Source: CAXMST01 sp964196325 (GTDB lineage Bacteria > Actinomycetota > Thermoleophilia > Solirubrobacterales > 70-9). From it: a DNA stretch of 6,798 nt. The notes beneath the pieces were generated by a model. The model was not told the origin of the DNA, made no database searches, and saw nothing but the letters and a program-made list of their open reading frames with translations. The first letter of the stretch is position 1. Every line of letters starts with the position of its first letter. The stretch lies in NCBI GenBank assembly GCA_964196325.1, contig CAXMST010000153.1, forward strand, positions 1 to 6,798. The letters are read 5' to 3'. Position numbers and translations under genes: made by a program. Positions 1-6,249 of this stretch are shown piece after piece.

Positions 1-1456
1 CCTCGTAGACCCCGTCCGCGGCCTCGGCGACCTCGCCCGGCTCGCGCGCGAGCGAGACCAGATGAGCCTGCCAGGGGGAGAGCGCCGCCGGCCAGACGAT
101 CCCGTTCTGATCCGCCCGCTGCTCGATCGAAGCGGCGACGATTCGTGCCGGGCCGATTCCGTAGCTGCCCATCATCACCGGCTGAGGCTTACCGTTCTCG
201 TCCAGATAGGTGGCGCCCAAGGGCTCCGAGTAGCGCGTCCCAAGCTTGAAGATGTTGCCGACTTCGATCGCGGGCTCGATCGTGATCGGGTCGCCGCCGG
301 GGCTCAGGTCGCCGGCCTCTACCGCGCGGACGTCGGCCTCCTCGAAGTGGAAGTCGCGACCCGGCTCGACGCCGATCAGGTGGGCGTCGGGGCCATTGGC
401 GCCGCACACAAGTCCGCCCCCTGCGATCGCCTCGTCCTTGATCACCGGGATCTCGGTGCCGACCGGGCCGATGAAGCCCACCGGCCCCAGCGACTCCTCG
501 ATCTCATCGGCGCGGGCGGGGCGGAAGTCAGTGCCGAGATGGTTGGCCAGCTTGAGCTCGTTGAGCCGGTGATCGCCGCGGAGCAGGACGATGATCAGGC
601 CGCGCTCGGCGGCAACGACCGGCAGCGCCTTGATCAGTGCGCTCGGAGCCACACCCAGTGCCGAGGAGACCTCGGCCACCGTGGTCGCGCCTGGAGTCGG
701 AGCCTGGCGGGGGGCGTCGAGCGCTGGTGGCAACTCGGCGGGCTTTGGGGAGGCGCTCGCGACCTCGACGTTGGCCGCGTAGCCAGGCGCCAGGGCCACA
801 TCGTTCTCGCCGGCCTCGCAGGGGGCCATGTACTCATGGGCGCCGATCCCGCCCATCATCCCCACATCGGAGTCGACCTCGTACCAGCGCAGCCCGCTGC
901 GGTCGAAAATGCGCGCGTAGGCGGCCCGGTGCTTCTCGTAGCTCTCCGCCAAGCCGGCCTCGTCGCGGTCAAAGGAGTATGCGTCCTTCATGGTGAACTC
1001 GCGGCTGCGCAGCACCCCGGCGCGTGGGCGCGGCTCGTCCCGCTCCTTGGTCTGAATCTGGTAGAGGATCAGGGGCAGATCCCGGTAGGAGCGCACCTCG
1101 CCCGCGACGTGGAAGGTGATGCTCTCCTCGTGGGTCATGGCCAGCACCATGTCCGCCCCCTTGCGGTCCTCGAGCTTGAACAGCTCGTCCGTCCCGTACC
1201 GGCCAGTCCGCTTCCAGAGCTCGGCGGGCTGCAGCACGGGCAGCTGCAGCTCGAGCGCACCGATCGCATCCATCTCCTCGCGGATGATCGCCTCGCTCCT
1301 GCGAACGGCGCGGAGGCCGGCGGGCAGGTAGGACCATAGGCCGCTGCCGAGCTGGCGGATCAGCCCGGCTCGGACCATCAGCTTGTGGCTGGTGGCCTCG
1401 GAGTCGGTCGGCGCGTCTTTGAGCGTCGGCAGCAGATAGGCGGAAAGGCGGGTCAT
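1..1456 (-). CDS. proS: Prolyl-tRNA synthetase, bacterial type with INS editing domain (3' end cut by window)
   Basis: Cytoplasmic class II enzyme that charges tRNA-Pro with proline. I translated the minus strand: 485 codons are visible, and bacterial-type ProS usually has about 570, so the C-terminal part of the anticodon-binding domain lies off the left edge. The N-terminus MTRLSAYLLPTLKDAP is family-typical and fixes the start. Visible motifs: MVLAMTHEES (about 103-112, usual form GPTHEE), motif 2 RDEPRPRAGVLRSREF then TMKDAYSF (139-162), a YbaK-like INS insertion (about 235-395) with RGDHRLNELK (293-302), then EVGNIFKLGTRYSEPLG (398-414) and motif 3 GSYGIGPARIVAASIEQ (430-446). The INS domain hydrolyses Ala-tRNA-Pro; K276 in SALIKAL is the likely counterpart of the editing lysine, by family knowledge. 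The gene is divergent from the 1521 gene. No Shine-Dalgarno is obvious, and the mRNA may be nearly leaderless. Confidence 0.97.
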   Translation of the reverse strand, partial: MTRLSAYLLPTLKDAPTDSEATSHKLMVRAGLIRQLGSGLWSYLPAGLRAVRRSEAIIREEMDAIGALELQLPVLQPAELWKRTGRYGTDELFKLEDRKGADMVLAMTHEESITFHVAGEVRSYRDLPLILYQIQTKERDEPRPRAGVLRSREFTMKDAYSFDRDEAGLAESYEKHRAAYARIFDRSGLRWYEVDSDVGMMGGIGAHEYMAPCEAGENDVALAPGYAANVEVASASPKPAELPPALDAPRQAPTPGATTVAEVSSALGVAPSALIKALPVVAAERGLIIVLLRGDHRLNELKLANHLGTDFRPARADEIEESLGPVGFIGPVGTEIPVIKDEAIAGGGLVCGANGPDAHLIGVEPGRDFHFEEADVRAVEAGDLSPGGDPITIEPAIEVGNIFKLGTRYSEPLGATYLDENGKPQPVMMGSYGIGPARIVAASIEQRADQNGIVWPAALSPWQAHLVSLAREPGEVAEAADGVYE

Positions 1457-1466
1457 GGGCGCGCGA

Positions 1467-1472
1467 AGGATA
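1467..1472 (-). promoter_or_regulatory. Candidate -10 box of proS
   Basis: Read on the minus strand this is TATCCT, which fits the actinobacterial TANNNT -10 consensus. It ends 10 nt before the proS ATG. With the usual 6-7 nt to the transcription start, the mRNA would have a leader of only about 3 nt. No TTGACA-like -35 is seen at 17-18 nt. This is inference from the motif and its spacing. Confidence 0.4.
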
Positions 1473-1507
1473 CTGGCGCTGCTCCGCCCGGAGCGGCACG
1501 GCTGCCC

Positions 1508-1513
1508 TACGAT
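1508..1513 (+). promoter_or_regulatory. Candidate -10 box for a leaderless transcript of the 1521 gene
   Basis: TACGAT matches TANNNT and is followed by exactly 7 nt before the ATG at 1521, so transcription would start at or next to the start codon. No Shine-Dalgarno precedes the ATG, which agrees with leaderless initiation. No convincing -35 is visible. Confidence 0.45.
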
Positions 1514-1520
1514 TGGGCCG

Positions 1521-2768
1521 ATGTCCGCTCCGAAGCCGCTCGCCGTGATCGTCCTCGGAGCGACGGGTGTGACCGGGAAACAGGCCGTGCCGTATCTGCG
1601 CGAGCGCTCACGGGAGCTGGGCTTCACCTGGGGGATCGCGGGGCGCTCGGCGCCACGGCTCGAGGCCTTGGTCTCCCAATGGCCGGACGCCGAGCGGCCC
1701 GAGGTCCTCCTCGTCGACACCGAGAACCGGGACAGCATCGAAGCCGCCGTCGGCCGGACCGCGGCGGTCGTCAACTTCGCCGGGCCGTTCGCGCGGATGG
1801 CTCCGGGCGTGATCGAGGCGGCGGTTGAGGCGGGCGTCGCCTACGTCGATGTCACCGGTGAGATCGACTTCGCCGCCACGATCGTCGACCGCTGGCACGA
1901 ACGCGCGGTGGAGACCGGTGCCCGCATCGTCCAGGTCTGCGGCTTCGAGTCGCTGCCCTTCGACCTGCTCGCCGCCGCGACGCTCGAGCGCCACGCGGAG
2001 CGCTACCCGGACCAGAGCCCGATCGCGATCGAGGTGGTGTTCTCCGGGGCCCCGCCGGCTGGCCGCCCCTACGCGTCCGACCTGGTCTCCAACGGCACCT
2101 TCGAATCCCTGCGCGAGGCGCTGGCCGGCGAGGGGGCCCATCTGCTCGGCGATCCCGCGGCGCTGGTTGGAGATCTCACCCCCGCCGCCGGCGTCCGTGC
2201 CGCGAGCCCGATCTCGAGTCGGCCCCGTTGGAAATCCGGCGTCGGACCGCTGGCCCCGATGCTGCCGTCACCGTTGATCAACCCACCCGTGATCCAGCGC
2301 TCCCTGGCGCTTGCGGGCCGGCCGCCGATTCGATACCGGGAGGCGATCGCGACGGCCGCGATGGTGCCGACGGCGCCGCTGCAGGCGCTCGTTGCCGGCT
2401 CGGCCTCGGCCTTCAACGGCGGCCTCTCGCTGTTGGCCAGGGCGCCCTCGGGAGTGCGGCGAGGCGTTTCCAACGCGCTCAAGCTTGTCGCCCCCGCGGG
2501 CGGCCCGCGCGAGGACCGCCTGGCCGGCTGGCGATGGAGCGTCGAGTGCGAGGTCGTGGGCAGCGATGGCGGCGTGGCCCAGGGTCGGCTCGAGGCCGAG
2601 GGGCACCCCGGCTACCTGGCAACCAGCAAGATGACCTCGGAGGCGGGACTGATCCTGGCTCTCGCGGAGGCTGAGTCGCCCGAGATAGCGGGAGTGCTGA
2701 CCCCATCGAGCGCGCTCGGAACGGCCGAGCTCGACCGTTTCGCGGCGGCGGGCCTGCGTTTCAGCTGA
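1521..2768 (+). CDS. Saccharopine dehydrogenase NADP-binding domain protein (trans-acting enoyl reductase-like)
   Basis: A 415-residue protein resembling the mycobacterial Rv2449c/Rv2953 group of saccharopine-dehydrogenase-like oxidoreductases; Rv2953 acts as a trans enoyl reductase in phthiocerol lipid synthesis. Visible: Rossmann nucleotide loop GATGVTG (13-19), AGRS (40-43), NFAGPF (85-90), YVDVTGE (108-114), CGFESLPFD (140-148), and the C-terminal blocks GHPGYLATSKMTSEAGL (361-377) and GVLTPSSALG (391-400), all typical of the family and in order. The length is normal. The ATG at 1521 is preferred over an in-frame ATG at 1455, because the extra 22 residues are unlike the family, would overlap proS, and the TACGAT box points to 1521. 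It converges on the acetyltransferase, with 31 nt between stops. The substrate is unknown; a lipid acyl chain is a guess from homologues. Confidence 0.88.
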   Translation: MSAPKPLAVIVLGATGVTGKQAVPYLRERSRELGFTWGIAGRSAPRLEALVSQWPDAERPEVLLVDTENRDSIEAAVGRTAAVVNFAGPFARMAPGVIEAAVEAGVAYVDVTGEIDFAATIVDRWHERAVETGARIVQVCGFESLPFDLLAAATLERHAERYPDQSPIAIEVVFSGAPPAGRPYASDLVSNGTFESLREALAGEGAHLLGDPAALVGDLTPAAGVRAASPISSRPRWKSGVGPLAPMLPSPLINPPVIQRSLALAGRPPIRYREAIATAAMVPTAPLQALVAGSASAFNGGLSLLARAPSGVRRGVSNALKLVAPAGGPREDRLAGWRWSVECEVVGSDGGVAQGRLEAEGHPGYLATSKMTSEAGLILALAEAESPEIAGVLTPSSALGTAELDRFAAAGLRFS

Positions 2769-2799
2769 TACGTCCGGGGCGGCTACGGGTCTCGCCGGG

Positions 2800-3276
2800 C
2801 TACCAGGCCTCGAGCTCGTAGGACTTCCACAGCGACGACTCGGCCCCGGTTGAGTCGTACAGCCGCTGCGCGGTGCTGTTGTCAGGGGCCGTCTGCCAGG
2901 CTAGTTTCCCCACTCCCCTGCTCCGGCAGGCACCCCGGCAAGCTTCGATCAGCGACCGCCCAACGCCACCGCCCCGGGTCTCCGGGATCACGTAGAGGTC
3001 GTACATGACGCCGATCCGCATCGCCTCGGTCGTATCCCAGCTCCAGTAGACGGTCGCAAAGCCGAGCGCCGTCCCGGCCTCGTCGCGGGCGAGGAACTGG
3101 ACCCCCTCCCCGGGATCCTCCAGGAGGGTCCGACTGAGGGCAATCAGACGATCGTCGCGCGGCTCGGTCTCGTAGAAGTCGCAGTAGGCCCGCATCAGGG
3201 GCAGCAGATCGATCAGGTCGACGTGGGTGACCCGCTCGATCGCGAGCTCGCCGTCGGATTCGGATTTGGCGACCAT
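2800..3276 (-). CDS. GNAT-family N-acetyltransferase
   Basis: A complete 158-residue single-domain GNAT protein, predicted to move an acetyl group from acetyl-CoA to an amine. Visible: the beta-4 strand MYDLYVIPETR (91-101) running into the acetyl-CoA pyrophosphate loop RGGGVG (101-106) and the following helix, then WQTAPDNSTAQRLYDSTGA (127-145), the usual motif B with N133 and Y140. The ATG at 3276 has a Shine-Dalgarno AGGA (complement of 3284-3287) seven bases upstream, the clearest ribosome site in the window. It lies 54 nt downstream of the desaturase on the same strand, so the two may be co-transcribed. The substrate cannot be inferred from sequence. Confidence 0.9.
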   Translation of the reverse strand: MVAKSESDGELAIERVTHVDLIDLLPLMRAYCDFYETEPRDDRLIALSRTLLEDPGEGVQFLARDEAGTALGFATVYWSWDTTEAMRIGVMYDLYVIPETRGGGVGRSLIEACRGACRSRGVGKLAWQTAPDNSTAQRLYDSTGAESSLWKSYELEAW

Positions 3277-3330
3277 CGAGCCATCCTAAGGCGGGCGGGC
3301 CTGTCGGCGAGCGGCGGTCCGCGGGTTGGC

Positions 3331-4284
3331 TCAGCCCCTGTCGGCCTCGGCGGCGCGCTGAAGCTGTCGCTCCGGCGAGATCCGCACGACATTCCAGGCG
3401 AGGCCGAGACGCTCGAGGGTCTTGATCACGAGTGAGGTTGGATCGAGCTCGTACCAGCGCAGGCCGTGCGTGGCTGAACGGGGAAACGCGTGATGGTTGT
3501 GGTGCCACGACTCGCCGAGCGAAGGCAGGGCAAGCCAAAAGACGTTGGTCGAGTGATCGTCAGTCTCAAAACGGCGCCGGCCGAGGAAGTGGCAGATCGA
3601 GTTGATGCTCCAGGTGATGTGGTGGAGGAAGAAGATCCGCACCAGCCCACCCCAGAGCAGGCCCGTGGCAGCGCCGGCGAGTCCGCCGATCAGGAATCCG
3701 AGCGCCGCGGGAATCGCCAGCCCGAGCAGGATCAGTCCAACGAAGTGGCGGTTGATCCAGCGCATGCCGCGGTCCTCGTAGAGATCAGGGGCGTACTTTT
3801 TCCAGTCGGCCTGTCCCTGGGTCGAGAACAGCCAGCCCACGTGGGCGTACCACAGGCCGCTGAGCGCGCCGCGGGCCCCGTCGCCGTGCCCCGTGTGGGG
3901 GGAGTGTGGGTCTCCCTCGTGGTCGGAGTGGGCGTGATGCTTGCGATGGTCGGCGACCCAGGCAATCACCGGTCCCTGCCCCGCCATCGTGCCGAGCACC
4001 GCGAGCAGATACTCGGTTGCCCGGTGAGTGCGAAAGGCGCGGTGCGTGAGCAGGCGGTGGTAGCCGACGGTCACGCCGAGGCCGGTCAGCAGGTACATGC
4101 CGGCGAAGATCAGAAGGTCGGGGACCCCGACGATCTCGTTCCAGAACAGGACGATCGCTGCGATCGTCGCGACGAACGGCAGCAGGACGCCTAAGACGTT
4201 TGCGTTTCGCTGGGCCCGGGGCATGGTGTGCGCGGGCGTATCGGGGTGGGGAAGGGCTCGGGCGGGTGCGGTCGCGGTGCTCAT
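3331..4284 (-). CDS. Membrane fatty acid desaturase (acyl-CoA / acyl-lipid delta-9 type)
   Basis: A 317-residue integral membrane di-iron desaturase expected to insert a cis double bond in fatty acyl chains, using O2 and electrons from a ferredoxin or similar donor. The three histidine boxes are intact: HRLLTH (76-81), HRKHH (113-117) and HHNHH (261-265). The extra conserved block HHITWSINSICH (221-232) is also present. Hydrophobic segments lie at about 29-47, 54-74, 92-110, 181-200 and 203-220. The layout matches the stearoyl-CoA desaturase/DesA3-like family and the length is normal. The ATG at 4284 is chosen because an earlier in-frame start (4383) would run through the intergenic region and the neighbour's promoter. 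AGGGG lies only one base upstream, too close for a good ribosome site. It is divergent from a PucR-type regulator that probably controls it (inference). The exact regiospecificity cannot be read from sequence. Confidence 0.93.
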   Translation of the reverse strand: MSTATAPARALPHPDTPAHTMPRAQRNANVLGVLLPFVATIAAIVLFWNEIVGVPDLLIFAGMYLLTGLGVTVGYHRLLTHRAFRTHRATEYLLAVLGTMAGQGPVIAWVADHRKHHAHSDHEGDPHSPHTGHGDGARGALSGLWYAHVGWLFSTQGQADWKKYAPDLYEDRGMRWINRHFVGLILLGLAIPAALGFLIGGLAGAATGLLWGGLVRIFFLHHITWSINSICHFLGRRRFETDDHSTNVFWLALPSLGESWHHNHHAFPRSATHGLRWYELDPTSLVIKTLERLGLAWNVVRISPERQLQRAAEADRG

Positions 4285-4292
4285 ACCCCTAA

Positions 4293-4311
4293 GCTTGACT
4301 ACATCAAACCT
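4293..4311 (-). promoter_or_regulatory. 19-bp element upstream of the desaturase (possible operator), copy 1
   Basis: On the minus strand it reads AGGTTTGATGTAGTCAAGC and ends 8 nt before the desaturase ATG. The same element, 17 of 19 bases identical with 13 in an unbroken run, is found inverted at 5558-5576 after the regulator stop. The core TTGACTACATCAA (plus, 4295-4307) has TTGA/TCAA half-sites. Its place over the likely desaturase core promoter, about 50-65 nt upstream of the regulator start, suits an operator of a divergent pair. Its function is inference. Confidence 0.4.
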
Positions 4312-4344
4312 GGCGAAACAGCCCTTGAGATCACGAGTTTCACG

Positions 4345-4350
4345 TAGATT
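4345..4350 (+). promoter_or_regulatory. Candidate -10 box for a leaderless transcript of the PucR-type regulator
   Basis: TAGATT matches TANNNT and is followed by 7 nt and then the GTG at 4358, the same spacing as at 1508-1521. There is no Shine-Dalgarno before the GTG. A TTGAGA at 4325-4330 resembles a -35, but the 14-nt spacer is short. Confidence 0.45.
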
Positions 4351-4357
4351 CTTGTCA

Positions 4358-5557
4358 GTGGATGATAAGAACAGACCAGTCACGCGCGGCGATCAGCCAT
4401 GGCGGGGTTTGCCCGCGAACGTCGCCGACGTGCTCGAGCCCGAGGTGCCCGCGCTGACCGCGGAGCTGCTCGCGGCAATCGGGCGCGAGGTTCCGGAGTA
4501 CCGTCGGCCCCTCGAGGGCAGCTTCGGGCGCGGCGTGCGAATCGGCGTCAACGAGGCGCTGCGCCAGTTCCTGGAGTTGATTCGCGACCCGGACGTGGAT
4601 CGCGAGAGCGGCCGCGGGGTCTACTCGGGCCTCGGCCGCGGCGAACTGCGCCACGGGCGCAGCCTCGACGCGCTGCTCTCGGCTTACCGGGTCGGCGCCC
4701 GGGTCGCCTGGCGTCGCTTCGCGGCGGCCGGCACCAAGGCCGACCTTGCCCAGCCCGTGATCAACCTGCTGGCCGAGTCGATCTTCGCCTATATCGACGA
4801 GATCTCGGCAGCCTCGGCGGCCGGCTACGCGGCCGAGCAGTCGGCCCGCGAGGGGGCACGGGAGCGCGAGCGCCGGCACCTCTTGGCACTCCTGGTGACC
4901 GACTCGCCCGACCCCGCCGAGCTCGAGGCCCTATCGGCGGGTGCCGGCTGGGCGGTGCCGGCGACGGTCGCGGCGCTGGCCAGCGATCGAGCCGAGCTTG
5001 GTCGGATCGCCCGGCACCTGCCGATCGAGTGCGTCGCGAGCTCCGTCGGCGGCGTCGGCTGCATCGCCGTTCCCGACCCGGATGGTCCCGGTCGCCGGGC
5101 GCTGCTCAAGCAGGCCCTCGCCGGCTGCCCCGGCGCGCTCGGTCCGACGGTCCCGGTGGATCGCTTCGCGGCCAGCTGGCGTGAGGCCGCGGCCGCCTAC
5201 GGGGCGCTGAAGCCGGAGGGCCTTGTCCTCTCCGAGGAGCACCTGTTCGCGATGCTGCTGGCCGAGAACCGTCCCCGCCTGAGACGAATCGCGAGCAGAC
5301 GGCTGGCAGCGCTGCAGTCGCTCACCCCGAAGGCTCGCGCCCGGATGATCGAGACCCTGGCGGCATCGCTGGCCGGCGGCGGTGAGGTCGCCGCGATCGC
5401 CGCCGAGCTACACCTGCATCCGCAGACCGTGCGCTACCGCCTGCGGCGCCTGTCGGAGTTGCTCGGGGAGCAGCTCGACGACCCAGCGGCTCGCCTCGAG
5501 CTGCATGCGGCGCTTGGCGCCGGTGTCCTCGCCCCGGCCTCGGCAGAGACCCCCTAG
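4358..5557 (+). CDS. PucR-type transcriptional regulator with RsbRD-like N-terminal domain
   Basis: A 399-residue cytoplasmic DNA-binding protein. The C-terminal region (about 340-388) is a PucR helix-turn-helix: GGEVAAIAAELHLHPQTVRYRLRRLSEL followed by LDDPAARLELHAAL, the classic HTH_30 pattern. The N-terminal part (about 24-165, including FGRGVRIGVNEALRQFLELI and RSLDALLSAYRVGARVAWR) resembles the RsbRD_N helical domain often joined to PucR HTHs in actinobacteria. The middle (about 175-300) is a degenerate GGDEF-like linker with no catalytic motif seen. The GTG at 4358 is chosen from its position 7 nt after TAGATT; an ATG at 4097 would place 87 unlikely residues antisense to the desaturase. 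It is divergent from the desaturase, which it may regulate. The signal it senses is unknown. The stop overlaps the foot of a long stem-loop. Confidence 0.87.
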   Translation: MDDKNRPVTRGDQPWRGLPANVADVLEPEVPALTAELLAAIGREVPEYRRPLEGSFGRGVRIGVNEALRQFLELIRDPDVDRESGRGVYSGLGRGELRHGRSLDALLSAYRVGARVAWRRFAAAGTKADLAQPVINLLAESIFAYIDEISAASAAGYAAEQSAREGARERERRHLLALLVTDSPDPAELEALSAGAGWAVPATVAALASDRAELGRIARHLPIECVASSVGGVGCIAVPDPDGPGRRALLKQALAGCPGALGPTVPVDRFAASWREAAAAYGALKPEGLVLSEEHLFAMLLAENRPRLRRIASRRLAALQSLTPKARARMIETLAASLAGGGEVAAIAAELHLHPQTVRYRLRRLSELLGEQLDDPAARLELHAALGAGVLAPASAETP

Positions 5558-5610
5558 AGGTTTGATGTAGATAAGCCATGTGCGCGGGGAACCCACATCA
5601 GGCCTCTAGG
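5553..5610 (+). terminator. Long stem-loop at the regulator stop (candidate terminator or operator)
   Basis: Left arm CCTAGAGGTTTGATGT (5553-5568) pairs with right arm ACATCAGGCCTCTAGG (5595-5610): 14 Watson-Crick pairs plus two adjacent G-U wobbles in RNA, with a 26-nt loop. The TAG stop (5555-5557) lies inside the left arm. No T-tract follows (only CCGCCTTTCCC), so it is not a textbook intrinsic terminator. A DNA-level inverted-repeat binding site is an alternative. Confidence 0.45.
5558..5576 (+). promoter_or_regulatory. 19-bp element downstream of the regulator, copy 2
   Basis: AGGTTTGATGTAGATAAGC, the inverted partner of the element at 4293-4311, differing at two adjacent bases. It begins one base after the regulator stop, and its first 11 bases form part of the left arm of the 5553-5610 stem. 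Together the two copies bracket the regulator gene in inverted orientation. Confidence 0.35.
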
Positions 5611-5652
5611 AGTCAGCTCGCCGCCTTTCCCGAGAGTGGACTCCACTTCGCT

Positions 5653-5673
5653 CCCCCGATTTGGCTCTGGGCC
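5653..5673. repeat. Possible terminal end of the IS1595-like element
   Basis: A run of five C followed by GATTTGGCTCTGGGCC lies just outside the transposase stop codon, where the end of the element would be expected. The opposite end is missing, so neither the inverted repeat nor a target duplication can be confirmed. This is inference from position only. Confidence 0.2.
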
Positions 5674-5676
5674 TGG

Positions 5677-5910
5677 TTATGCGGCGGTTTCGCTGGTGAG
5701 GGTCCTGTAGGGGTGGGGATCGGTGGCCACGGCGCCCTCCAGCAGCCGGTAGAAGCGCAGCCCGCGGTGGTGTGACCGGCGCCGGTTGAAGCGGAAGGTG
5801 AACTCGTCGAGGTAGTAGTCGAGCTGGTCGTGGCTGATCGCGCCTTGGTGAGTGCCGGGAATCCAGCGCTGGACCAGTGCGCAGACGCGGTGCACGTGCG
5901 GTGGTACGAT
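5677..5910 (-). pseudogene. IS1595-family (ISXO2-like) transposase, C-terminal remnant
   Basis: The minus-strand frame reads VPPHVHRVCALVQRW, then GTHQGAISHDQLDYYLDEF, TFRFNRRRSHHRGLRFYRLLE, and ends LTSETAA with TAA at 5677-5679. The blocks GTHQGA, LDYYLDEFTFRFNRR and FYRLLE are the hallmark C-terminus of the DDE_Tnp_IS1595 domain. Only about 77 residues of a protein normally around 300 long are present; the catalytic DDE core and N-terminal zinc ribbon are missing, so it is inactive. The recognisable similarity fades near 5910, although the frame stays open further upstream; I place the break there. The right part overlaps the promoter region of the small membrane protein gene. Confidence 0.82.
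5905..5910 (+). promoter_or_regulatory. Candidate -10 box of the small membrane protein gene
   Basis: TACGAT, identical to the box at 1508-1513, lies at the edge of the transposase remnant. A start about 7 nt downstream would give a leader of about 14 nt carrying the GAGGGG ribosome site (5921-5926) before the ATG at 5932. No clear -35 is seen. Confidence 0.35.
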
Positions 5911-5931
5911 CCCGCCGGCCGAGGGGTGGGA

Positions 5932-6249
5932 ATGGTGAACGAGCAGCAGCGCAGCGATCTGGTTATCCGTGCGGAGGAGAGCGCCAGGGCGCTCCGGCGA
6001 ACGGCGCGCCTGGTCGAGTACGCGGCGGTCCTCGCGATCGCCCTGACGATCATCTACCTGGTCGTCGGCGTCTACGGCTGGCCCGGCTTCTTCGCGGTGA
6101 CGCTGACCGTTGTCGTCTCCCTGCTCGTCGTCGGGAGAATGGCTCGCGCCCGCAGCGTCGCCCTCGAGCTTGCCACCGCCCAGTTCGAGCTGACCCGTGC
6201 GGCCCTTGGCGAAGACGCTCCGGAAGCCGCCGGATCCGAACCTGACTGA
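5932..6249 (+). CDS. Small two-helix membrane protein, function unknown
   Basis: A 105-residue protein I cannot assign to a family. The polar, charged N-terminus (1-29, MVNEQQRSDLVIRAEESARA...) is followed by a hydrophobic helix at about 30-48, a short YGWPG turn, a second helix at about 52-67, an Arg-rich cytoplasmic-looking edge (GRMARAR, 68-73), an amphipathic stretch, and an acidic tail. GAGGGG (5921-5926) lies 5 nt before the ATG at 5932 and 8 nt before an in-frame GTG at 5935, so either could be the start. An earlier in-frame ATG at 5830 would read antisense through the transposase remnant and is rejected. The hydrophobic pattern and GC-rich third positions support coding. No neighbour gives a role. 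Confidence 0.65.
   Translation: MVNEQQRSDLVIRAEESARALRRTARLVEYAAVLAIALTIIYLVVGVYGWPGFFAVTLTVVVSLLVVGRMARARSVALELATAQFELTRAALGEDAPEAAGSEPD

Noticed and set aside
62..1339. Long plus-strand open frame of 425 codons
   Set aside because: It is antisense to proS, whose minus-strand translation shows all class II and INS motifs. The plus frame has no family-like pattern and is a high-GC shadow.
1455..1520. Earlier ATG for the saccharopine-dehydrogenase-like gene
   Set aside because: The extra 22 residues precede the normal family N-terminus, overlap the proS start codon, and lack promoter or ribosome-site support.
2769..2799. Bidirectional terminator between the convergent stops
   Set aside because: The 31 nt contain no stable inverted repeat or T/A-tract.
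4097..4357. Upstream extension of the PucR-type regulator by 87 codons
   Set aside because: The extension lies antisense to the desaturase and across the intergenic promoter region, and its residues do not resemble the RsbRD domain. The GTG at 4358 with a TAGATT box fits better.
4293..5576. The inverted 19-bp pair as terminal repeats of a single-gene transposon
   Set aside because: There is no transposase between them and no matching target duplication outside them; the regulator inside fits its divergent neighbour.
5578..5775. Plus-strand 65-codon frame starting ATG TGC GCG after the 5558 element
   Set aside because: It starts in the loop of the stem-loop and runs antisense through the transposase remnant; there is no ribosome site and no recognisable product.
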